6,180 bases of DNA, taken from the NCBI GenBank assembly GCA_030039575.1, contig JASHVH010000352.1, positions 1 through 6,180 of the forward strand, read 5' to 3'. Under the pieces are notes generated by a model. It saw nothing but the letters and a program-made list of their open reading frames with translations, did not search any database and was not told the DNA's origin. Position numbers and translations under genes: made by a program. Positions 1-6,180 of the stretch are shown here, in pieces. The DNA comes from Acidimicrobiales bacterium (GTDB lineage Bacteria > Actinomycetota > Acidimicrobiia > Acidimicrobiales > Palsa-688). Within the stretch, counting starts at the first letter, position 1. The number at the start of each line of letters is the position of its first letter.

Positions 1-1
1 A

Positions 2-2059
2 CCCTCGTCGGCTCAACCGGGACAGCTGGCCCTGGTGGCGCACGGGGCGCTGATCGACGCCCTTAGCTCCCAAGACATCCCCGGTTTCACGCCGACCATC
101 TCCCAGCCCGACGACGACACGTCCACGCCGCCCGAGGCGATCGGGAACGCCGCCTTCCCCAGTTCACTGCAGCGGGTGGCCACGTTCAACAGCTTCACTT
201 CGGCCGGTTCGCCTCCGAGCGAGCAGCAACAACTCGACCTCATCGCCGGTCAGTTCATCCCTGACACTGAAACGCCGGGCGAGGGGACGCAACGGTTGTT
301 CACCACAATTGGCGCCGAGGTCCTGTACACGACCCCGTCGAGCCCACTGGCGAGCGACTTCACCCCACCAACGGTCCAGACGAGCAGCGCCACCGTAAGC
401 AACTCCAACACGGACTTCGTAGTCAGCGTCCTCGCCGGCCAGAGCTCCGCCCCGGTCGAGCGGGTGCTCGTCCTGTACACATCGGCATCGAGCCCCGGCA
501 CCTGGACAGCGCTCAACCTGTCGCCGTCGAACGGCAGCACGTGGAGCGGAGCCGCGCCCAACCCGACCGGCGCGGCTATCGAGTACATGGTCGAGGCCGT
601 GGACGCCGCCGGCAACGTCGCCACGTCGAGCAACAACGGTTCGGAGTTCCCGTCCTCGAACGCCTCCACCTCCAGCTCCTCGGCTATAACCATCTCGCTG
701 ACAGGCAACCAGCCCGTGAGTGGGTATTTCGATGGCCCGGTGACGGCCACAGTGACCCTGAGCGCCGGCGCAACCGCCCCCGTCAGCTACGTCCTCGACG
801 GTGGGCCATCGACGCCGCTGCCGGCTAACGGGCAAATAGTCGTCACTGGCGACGGCCTGCACACCCTGGTCGTCACCGACGCCTCTGGCGACACCTCAAC
901 GTCGACCTTCGACATCGACACCCTCGGGCCGAAGATCAGCTCCGCCACGACTCCGGCCCCGACCGCCAACGGCTGGGTGCCGGGTGTGTTCAGTGGCTCG
1001 AGCGGCTCGGTCCTCCAGGTCGACGTCACTGACGCCGGCGCCCCGGTCACCTCTGTTTCCTACCAGGAGTCCGGTGCGCAAACGACCAGCGCTACGCTCA
1101 CGGGTTCGTCCTTGGTCCTGCCGCTCGAGCTGGCCCTGACGGCCAACGGCACCACTACCGTCAAGCTAAGTGCCACGGACCAAGCCGGCCTGACCTCCTC
1201 CACCACGGTGGTGGTGAACGTCGACGCCGAGGCGCCGACCGTGGTGTGCAGCCCGCCCAGTGGTGGGACGTGGGTCAAAACCAACGTTTCGGTCCCGTGC
1301 ACCGTGACAGACAACGAGTCGGGGATCGAGCCCTCAGGGCTGTACAGCTCGTACACCAGCTCCAAGGCGAGCTTCACCCTGACCACGACCGTGCAACCGG
1401 GGCAGGCGAGCGCGTCGGCGAAGACGCCCAGCGCCACGGTGTGCAGCGCCCTCGGTGACTGCACCACGGTCGGCCCCTTCGGCCCGTTCGAGGTCGACCT
1501 GGCGCCGCCGACCATAACCCTCACCGCCCCGACCAACGGTGCCGCGTACACCCTCGGCCAAAGCGTGAAAGCAAGTTACAGTTGTGCCGCTACCACTTCT
1601 GGTCCGGGGATAGCTTCCTGCACCGGTACGGTGGCGAGCGGGGCCACCATCAATACGAGCAGCCCGGGCACGTACACCTTCACCGTGACGGCCACGGACA
1701 AGGCGGGGAACGTCACCAGCATCACAGTCAGCTACACGGTGAGTTACGCCCTTTGCCAGGTGGCCGCGCCAACGCAGGTGTTGCAGACGGTCCTGTTCAG
1801 CATTTACCTCTGCAACTCGAGCGGTGCAGACGTGACGACAAAGTCCACCACGGTCACAGCGGTGACCGTCGACGGGACCACCAAGCCGGTGCCTGTACCG
1901 ACGAGCGAGGGCTATTCGTTCCTGTTCGTGCCGACACCAAAGGCTTTCGAGACGTACTTGCTCAACGTGCAAGCGCTGGCGGCCGGTTCGCATACCCTGC
2001 AGGTGACGGTGGCCAACGACCCGGTGACGCACTCGATAGCCTTCACCGTAAAGAAGTGA
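2..2059 (+). CDS. C-terminal part of a large exported Ig-like repeat protein (5' end outside the window)
   Basis: The frame is open from base 2, so the gene begins off the left edge; the GTG at 35 lies inside coding sequence and has no ribosome binding site. 685 residues are visible, numbered here from base 2. Residues 1-120 form an unrecognised segment ending in a TQRLFTTIGAEVLY stretch. Ig-like modules follow at about 120-215 (ending VDAAGNVATSS), 227-310 (VLDGG then GDGLHTLVVTDASGD, like OmpL47-type modules), 311-412, 413-503 and 504-580 (TVTATDKAGN). The terminal module, about 581-685, resembles the PxKF C-terminal domain of actinobacterial exported proteins. Composition is rich in Ser, Thr, Ala, Val and Gly. 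All eight cysteines lie after residue 415, in four pairs, which suits disulfides outside the cytoplasm. There is no LPXTG motif or C-terminal membrane helix, so release or non-covalent attachment is inferred. The catalytic or binding function, if any, lies in the missing N-terminus; a protease is possible but not shown. Confidence 0.85.
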   Translation, partial: PSSAQPGQLALVAHGALIDALSSQDIPGFTPTISQPDDDTSTPPEAIGNAAFPSSLQRVATFNSFTSAGSPPSEQQQLDLIAGQFIPDTETPGEGTQRLFTTIGAEVLYTTPSSPLASDFTPPTVQTSSATVSNSNTDFVVSVLAGQSSAPVERVLVLYTSASSPGTWTALNLSPSNGSTWSGAAPNPTGAAIEYMVEAVDAAGNVATSSNNGSEFPSSNASTSSSSAITISLTGNQPVSGYFDGPVTATVTLSAGATAPVSYVLDGGPSTPLPANGQIVVTGDGLHTLVVTDASGDTSTSTFDIDTLGPKISSATTPAPTANGWVPGVFSGSSGSVLQVDVTDAGAPVTSVSYQESGAQTTSATLTGSSLVLPLELALTANGTTTVKLSATDQAGLTSSTTVVVNVDAEAPTVVCSPPSGGTWVKTNVSVPCTVTDNESGIEPSGLYSSYTSSKASFTLTTTVQPGQASASAKTPSATVCSALGDCTTVGPFGPFEVDLAPPTITLTAPTNGAAYTLGQSVKASYSCAATTSGPGIASCTGTVASGATINTSSPGTYTFTVTATDKAGNVTSITVSYTVSYALCQVAAPTQVLQTVLFSIYLCNSSGADVTTKSTTVTAVTVDGTTKPVPVPTSEGYSFLFVPTPKAFETYLLNVQALAAGSHTLQVTVANDPVTHSIAFTVKK

Positions 2060-2068
2060 CCTGAACCT

Positions 2069-2099
2069 CTCCGGCTTCGGCCCTGCAGGGGCGCCGGAG
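2069..2099 (+). other. GC-rich intergenic hairpin
   Basis: CTCCGGC at 2069-2075 pairs perfectly with GCCGGAG at 2093-2099. Inside it, GCCC at 2080-2083 pairs with GGGC at 2089-2092 around a TGCAG loop, leaving TTCG (2076-2079) as a one-sided bulge. The centre also contains the perfect palindrome CCCTGCAGGG (2081-2090). No T-run follows, so this is not a canonical intrinsic terminator. It begins 9 bases after the upstream stop codon and ends 5 bases before the next gene's ribosome binding site. It could partly attenuate read-through, stabilise the upstream mRNA end, affect translation of the downstream gene, or be a protein-binding palindrome; the sequence does not decide between these. Confidence 0.5.
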
Positions 2100-2104
2100 C
2101 CGGC

Positions 2105-2111
2105 GAGGGAG
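2105..2111 (+). promoter_or_regulatory. Ribosome binding site deciding a TTG start
   Basis: GAGGGAG is a good Shine-Dalgarno sequence and lies 8 bases before TTG at 2120. The competing in-frame ATG at 2180 has only a GGGG run (2161-2164) about 15 bases upstream. This favours the TTG start, adding a 20-residue Pro/Thr/Lys-rich, probably flexible leader before the first conserved helix. The conserved cyclase domain starts well after both candidates, so homology cannot settle the choice alone. Confidence 0.65.
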
Positions 2112-2119
2112 CCCAAGTT

Positions 2120-5100
2120 TTGCCTGCGAGCACTGACAAAAGACCGAAGCCCACACCACAGGGGCCGTCCACGCCCGAAATGGTGGGCTCGCCAGAGGCG
2201 GTCGGCCGGCAGGCGGAACGTCTGCTGGCTTACGTCCCTCGCCTGGCTCTCGATTGGGTGGCGAACTCGCCCGAGGAACAGCACCGGCTGGTCGAGGGCA
2301 CGCTCGTTTTCGTTGACGTCTCGGGTTTTACCGCCCTAACTGAGCGCCTTGCTGTCAGGGGCCGGGCGGGGACTGAGGAAATCAACGAGATCGTGGGCTC
2401 CACCTTTGGCGAGCTGTCCGCCATTGGCGGCCGGTACGGGGCGGACCTGTTGAAATGGGGAGGAGACGCCGCCCTCTTGCTCTTCGACGGGCCGGGGTCG
2501 GCCGCTCGAGGGGCACGGGCCGGCTGGCTGATGGCGCGGGCGATGGACCGCCTCGGCCGGTTGCGGACCTCAGCCGGCAGGGTCGAGCTCAAGGTATCGG
2601 TGGGAGTTCATAGCGGCGCCGTCGAGCTGTTCCTGCTCGGGCACTCGCACCGGGAACTGGTTATCGCCGGCCCCGCGGCGACGCTGACCGTCGAGATGGA
2701 AGCCCTGGCGTCCGCTGATGAGGTGGTGGTGAGCGCCGAAGCCGCGGCTGCCCTCGATGTCGAGGTGCTCGGGGAGGCGCGCGGCCACGGCCTGCTCCTC
2801 CGCGGCGAACCGCACGCTGAGGAACGCCCGTGGCCTGCCACGCTCACGGGCGGTGGGGCTGAGGTGACCTCGCTTATCCCCGAACGCACCCGCCAGTACC
2901 TCCTCTCCGAGGAAGACCAGGTCGAGCACCGGCCTGTGACCATCGGCTTTGTCCAGCTGTCGGGCGTCGACGCCCTGATCACCGAGCAGGGGGCGACAGC
3001 TGTCACCCAGCACCTGGGCCCGCTGGTAACCGCGGCGCAGGAGGCCGCTCAACGCCACGAGGTCAGTTTTTACGGGACCGACGTGGCCGCCGGCGGGGTA
3101 AAGATCATGCTCCTGGGAGGGGTGCCGAGGCTGGAGGGGAACGACGCCGACCGCCTCGTGCGCAGCACGCTCGATATAGTTCGCCCCGGCGCCTCTCCCC
3201 CCGACGAGAGCGGCGTCGCCGGCAACCAGGGACGGCGCAGCCGCGCCGGCACCCTCCTGGCGCTCCGGGCAGGCGTGAACGCCGGGAACGTCTGCGTATT
3301 TTCGAGCCTTCACCTGGGTCGCCGGCGGGTTTATTCGATCACGGGCGATGCAGTGAACCTGGCCGCCCGGGTTGTCCAAGCGGCTTCGCCGGGGCAAGTG
3401 CGCTGCACAGATCTGACCCGGAAGGCGTTGCGGTCGCCCTTCGCCCTCCGCGCCTTGCCCGCCTTCGCGGCTAAGGGCAAGTCCGAGCCGGTCCTTACCT
3501 ACGCCGTTGGGGAAGTCGGCGCCAGCCCGGTGCGCCTGGCCCAGAAGCAGCACGCCTTCGTGGGCCGGCGGGCGGAACTGGGACAGCTGCTCGCCGCCAT
3601 TGCCGACGTAGGTAGTAGTGGCCGCGGCAGGGTCGTTGAGCTGGTAGGCCCGGCCGGCATCGGCAAGTCCCGCCTTGTCGACGAAGCGCTGCTGGCCTGG
3701 CCGCTACCCAGTTTTCGTGTCCCGTGTGACGCGTTCGATGGTGGGCGGCCATACCGGGCGCTCCGTGCTGTCGCTCGGCGGCTGATCGGCCTGGACGACA
3801 ATGCGGCGTCCGCGGTGGTAACCGAAGCCCTTGTGGCTGCGCTCGAAAAACAAGCTCCTGCACTGCTGCAGTGGGCCGCCCTGCTGGCCGACGTGTTCGA
3901 CGTCTCGTTGCCACAAAGCCACGAGGTGGGCGACCTCGAGCCGCGATTTCGGCGACAGCGCCTCGAAGCTGCGTTCGTCGAGCTGGCTGAGACGCTCATT
4001 GCCGGCCCCGCGGCGTTCGTGTTCGAGGACGCCTACGCCCTTGACGAGGCGTCAGCCAGCCTGGTCAGGCGGGTCGCCGAGCATACAAAAACCTGCCCCT
4101 GGCTCGTGATCACCACCTTCCGGCCTGGCACCACCGGGTGGGACTACGTGACCGACCGCGCCGTTATCGAGCTCGGCGCCCTCGACCACGCCTCCTCCGA
4201 GGAGCTAATGGCCGAGCTTGCTCTCGAGCGGTGGAGACCGCAGGAACGCCAGGCGCTGGTGGAACGGGCCGCGGGCAACCCCTTGTTCCTGGTGGAGCTG
4301 GTGCGAGCTGCCCATACCTCCACCTCAGCGGAAACGTTGCCTGACTCACTAGAGCCGCTCCTGGCGACGCGCGTCGATACCTTGTCTTCATCGGACCGCC
4401 GCGCGCTGCGTACCGCCGCCGTCCTTGGCCTTCGGTTCGACCAGACGCTCTTGGCCCGAGTGGTCGAAGAAGACGTACCGCTCGACGAAGCCCTGTGGGG
4501 GCGGCTGTCCGAGTTCGTGCGCGCCGAGGACGGGCAATTGGTCTTCACCCACGCCTTGCTACGCGACGCGGCGTACGAGGGGCTCTCGTTCCGTCGCCGC
4601 CGCGAATTGCACGCCCGCGCCGCCGTCGCCATCGAGGAGAGCGCAAAGGGCAACGACCTTCCGGTCGAGCTGCTCTCCCAACATTGGCTGGCCGCTGAGC
4701 GCTGGGAGCGGGCCTGGGAATGTGCCCGGCTGGCCGGTGAACGTGCGGCTGCCCTCTATGCCAACGCAGACGCGTCGACGCAGTTCCGTCGCGCCCTCGA
4801 CGCCGCTTCCCACCTCCGCCACCTTCCCGGGACCCTGGTGGCCAGAGTCGGCGAGCTGCTCGGGGACGCGTGCGAGCTGGCGGGCACGTACGAGCAGGCG
4901 TACACCGCCTACAGAAAGGCGAACCGGCGACTGCCGGCCGGGGCGGACCGGACACGCGTGCTGCGGAAGGTGGGTGTGCTACAGGAGCGCCAGGGCCGTT
5001 ACGCACAGGCGCTGCGCTCGTACACGAGTGCCATGCACAAGCTCGTCGGGGACGACGCCGCCGCCTTCGTCGAGCGGTGCGAACTCAAACTGGCGTCGGC

Positions 5101-6049
5101 CGGCGTGCTCCATCGCCAGGGGAGGCTTCGAGAATCAGCCAGTGAGGCGGCACTCGCCGGCCAGGACGCAGCCCGGGCCACTTACCGGCCAGGGTTGGCC
5201 CACGCCCTCTACCTCCGCCACATCAACTCCGTCTACCTGGACGAGCCCGACGATCCCCTGGCCGAAGAAGCGCTTGCTATCTACGTCGAGCTGGGCGACC
5301 TCGTCGGCCAAGGAAGCGTGCTCAACAACCTCGGGATAAGCGCCCATTACCGCGGGGCCTGGCAGGAAGCACTCGAGCACTACACGGCCAGCCGGGCCGC
5401 CCGGGAACGCACGGGCGACCTCGTCGGCACGGCCAGAGAAGAAAATAACATCGGCGAGATCCTTTCCGACCAGGGCCATTTCGCCGAGGCCGAGCGCTGT
5501 TTCAATGCCGCCAAGTCCTCGTGGCACGCCGCTGAGTACCCCATCGGCGAAGCGCTGGCTACCTCCAACCTCGGCCGCCTGGCCGCCCGTACCCGCCGGA
5601 CGTTGAAGGGGGCCTCGTTGCTGGAAGAGGCCCGCGCCTCGTTCGAGGCCATCCACGCCGTCTCTTACGTCGACGAGACAGACCTACGCCTGGCGGAGTG
5701 CACCCTGCTGGCCGGGGAACTGCAGCAGGCGGCGGCAGCCAGCGCCAAGCTGGCCAGCCGCTTGGCCGGCCGGCGGGACAGCGAGCGGCTGCGCGCCAGC
5801 GCCTTGCGCCTACACGGGGTGGCCCTGACCGAGTTGGGCGAGCACGCTCAAGCTAAAAGCCTGCTCGACGAGAGCGTCAACCGCTCGCGGGCCATAGCCG
5901 AAGGTTTTGAACTGGCCCAGGCCTTGGCGGCCCGGGCCGCTCTGAACCGCCGCCTCGGGGGACGGAAGGCCCGGCAGGCCGCCAGCGATGAAGCGGAGGC
6001 GGAGGCGCTGTTTGCCCGCCTTGGTGTGACGTCCACGCCAACCTGGTAA
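2120..6049 (+). CDS. Tandem class III adenylyl cyclase / STAND ATPase / TPR protein (soluble adenylyl cyclase-like)
   Basis: This 1309-residue protein probably makes cAMP in the cytoplasm; no signal peptide or membrane segment is seen. Cyclase domain 1 (about 60-210) has FVDVSGFTALTERL with metal ligand D66, then LLKWGGDA with K112 and second metal ligand D116; the usual Asn and Arg are T188 and E192. Cyclase domain 2 (about 270-465) has Q279 in place of the first metal Asp but retains S406, N413 and R417 in VYSITGDAVNLAAR. The two appear to complement each other in one site. The ATPase (about 477-735) has Walker A GPAGIGKS (510-517), Walker B FVFED (633-637), and GNPLFL (719-724) typical of STAND proteins. 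A winged-helix-like region (about 743-840, with VFTHALLRDAAYE) precedes TPR-like helical repeats (about 855-1275), clearest at 946-975, 1065-1100 and 1103-1141. No LuxR-type DNA-binding domain is present, unlike MalT-type regulators, so output is presumably cyclic nucleotide. The TPR and ATPase parts likely gate activity through an unknown ligand or partner. The start is TTG; the stop is TAA. GTP as substrate, or an inactive protein, cannot be excluded. Confidence 0.9.
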   Translation: MPASTDKRPKPTPQGPSTPEMVGSPEAVGRQAERLLAYVPRLALDWVANSPEEQHRLVEGTLVFVDVSGFTALTERLAVRGRAGTEEINEIVGSTFGELSAIGGRYGADLLKWGGDAALLLFDGPGSAARGARAGWLMARAMDRLGRLRTSAGRVELKVSVGVHSGAVELFLLGHSHRELVIAGPAATLTVEMEALASADEVVVSAEAAAALDVEVLGEARGHGLLLRGEPHAEERPWPATLTGGGAEVTSLIPERTRQYLLSEEDQVEHRPVTIGFVQLSGVDALITEQGATAVTQHLGPLVTAAQEAAQRHEVSFYGTDVAAGGVKIMLLGGVPRLEGNDADRLVRSTLDIVRPGASPPDESGVAGNQGRRSRAGTLLALRAGVNAGNVCVFSSLHLGRRRVYSITGDAVNLAARVVQAASPGQVRCTDLTRKALRSPFALRALPAFAAKGKSEPVLTYAVGEVGASPVRLAQKQHAFVGRRAELGQLLAAIADVGSSGRGRVVELVGPAGIGKSRLVDEALLAWPLPSFRVPCDAFDGGRPYRALRAVARRLIGLDDNAASAVVTEALVAALEKQAPALLQWAALLADVFDVSLPQSHEVGDLEPRFRRQRLEAAFVELAETLIAGPAAFVFEDAYALDEASASLVRRVAEHTKTCPWLVITTFRPGTTGWDYVTDRAVIELGALDHASSEELMAELALERWRPQERQALVERAAGNPLFLVELVRAAHTSTSAETLPDSLEPLLATRVDTLSSSDRRALRTAAVLGLRFDQTLLARVVEEDVPLDEALWGRLSEFVRAEDGQLVFTHALLRDAAYEGLSFRRRRELHARAAVAIEESAKGNDLPVELLSQHWLAAERWERAWECARLAGERAAALYANADASTQFRRALDAASHLRHLPGTLVARVGELLGDACELAGTYEQAYTAYRKANRRLPAGADRTRVLRKVGVLQERQGRYAQALRSYTSAMHKLVGDDAAAFVERCELKLASAGVLHRQGRLRESASEAALAGQDAARATYRPGLAHALYLRHINSVYLDEPDDPLAEEALAIYVELGDLVGQGSVLNNLGISAHYRGAWQEALEHYTASRAARERTGDLVGTAREENNIGEILSDQGHFAEAERCFNAAKSSWHAAEYPIGEALATSNLGRLAARTRRTLKGASLLEEARASFEAIHAVSYVDETDLRLAECTLLAGELQQAAAASAKLASRLAGRRDSERLRASALRLHGVALTELGEHAQAKSLLDESVNRSRAIAEGFELAQALAARAALNRRLGGRKARQAASDEAEAEALFARLGVTSTPTW

Positions 6050-6180
6050 CAACCGCGTGCCTGCTTGCCAAAGAGAGAGCTTTGTCCGGTTTGTGGCGGT
6101 TATTGCATACAAACAGGCCAAAGTCCCCGAGCCCCACGGCGTCCTTTGCCCGCGGCGCACCGAAAGCATCAATCGGCGAC
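6050..6180. other. Downstream non-coding tail with small inverted repeats
   Basis: No supported gene is seen in these 131 bases. Three weak inverted repeats occur: CAAAG (6069-6073) with CTTTG (6080-6084) around AGAGAG; GTTTGTG (6089-6095) with TACAAAC (6108-6114), one G-T pair, around 12 bases; and CAAAG (6119-6123) with CTTTG (6144-6148). None is followed by a T-run, so a terminator is not called. Base composition becomes locally more AT-rich around 6065-6125, as expected between genes. A + strand frame from GTG at 6093 is open to the window edge but is too short to judge. Confidence 0.4.

Noticed and set aside
1201..1213. Hyphenated palindrome CACCACGGTGGTG
   Set aside because: It lies in codons for a Thr-Thr-Val-Val-Val strand of an Ig-like module and is explained by coding bias.
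2069..2099. Intrinsic terminator between the two genes
   Set aside because: The hairpin is strong but is followed by GC-rich sequence with no T-run.
2180..2182. ATG as alternative start of the cyclase gene
   Set aside because: Its only upstream purine-rich sequence is a distant GGGG, whereas TTG at 2120 has GAGGGAG at ideal spacing. It remains possible, and the change is only 20 residues.
1334..2284. 316-codon open frame on the - strand covering the gene junction
   Set aside because: It overlaps both supported + strand genes and the hairpin gap, its translation is Arg/Gly/His-rich without domain motifs, and such frames are expected opposite GC-rich coding sequence.
2570..3553. 327-codon open frame on the - strand
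   Set aside because: It lies wholly opposite the tandem cyclase domains, whose catalytic motifs fix the + strand frame; the translation shows no recognisable domain.
4425..5339. 304-codon open frame on the + strand, other frame
   Set aside because: It is out of frame with the well-supported STAND/TPR region and its translation is Arg/Ser/Thr/Pro-rich, typical of a shifted GC-rich frame.
6082..6110. Possible promoter (TTGTCC with an AT-rich TATTGCAT about 16 bases on) or gene start at GTG 6093
   Set aside because: The -10 match is poor, the AGAGAG purine run is too far (about 13 bases) from the GTG, and only about 29 codons are visible before the window ends.

Overview
The window is GC-rich, densely coding on the + strand, and holds two large genes in the same direction. 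High GC, an exported protein built from Ig-like modules ending in a PxKF-like C-terminal module, and a giant tandem-cyclase/ATPase/TPR protein together suggest a member of the Actinomycetota, perhaps an Acidimicrobiia-like lineage. That placement is inference from family resemblance and base composition; there is no rRNA or marker gene here.

Layout: (i) 2-2059 is the 3' part of a gene that runs off the left edge. It encodes a Ser/Thr-rich, probably extracellular protein of tandem Ig-like modules, whose last third carries four regularly spaced cysteine pairs. (ii) 2060-2119 is a 60-base gap with a strong GC hairpin and a good ribosome binding site. (iii) 2120-6049 is a complete 1309-residue gene, most likely started at TTG, encoding a soluble multidomain protein: two class III nucleotidyl cyclase domains, a STAND/AAA-type ATPase, a helical/winged-helix region and a long TPR-like C-terminal half. 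(iv) 6050-6180 is non-coding as far as can be seen, with small inverted repeats but no convincing terminator or gene start.

The most interesting point is the cyclase. The first domain keeps the metal-binding aspartates and the lysine but has lost the transition-state Asn and Arg. The second has lost the metal ligand but keeps Asn and Arg. The two would therefore form one composite active site, as in mammalian soluble adenylyl cyclase (ADCY10), with which the protein also shares its domain order. Whether the two genes work together is unknown; same strand and close spacing permit co-transcription, but nothing links an exported adhesin- or enzyme-like protein to cytoplasmic cyclic-nucleotide signalling directly. 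No CRISPR, tRNA, rRNA, insertion sequence or phage gene was seen.
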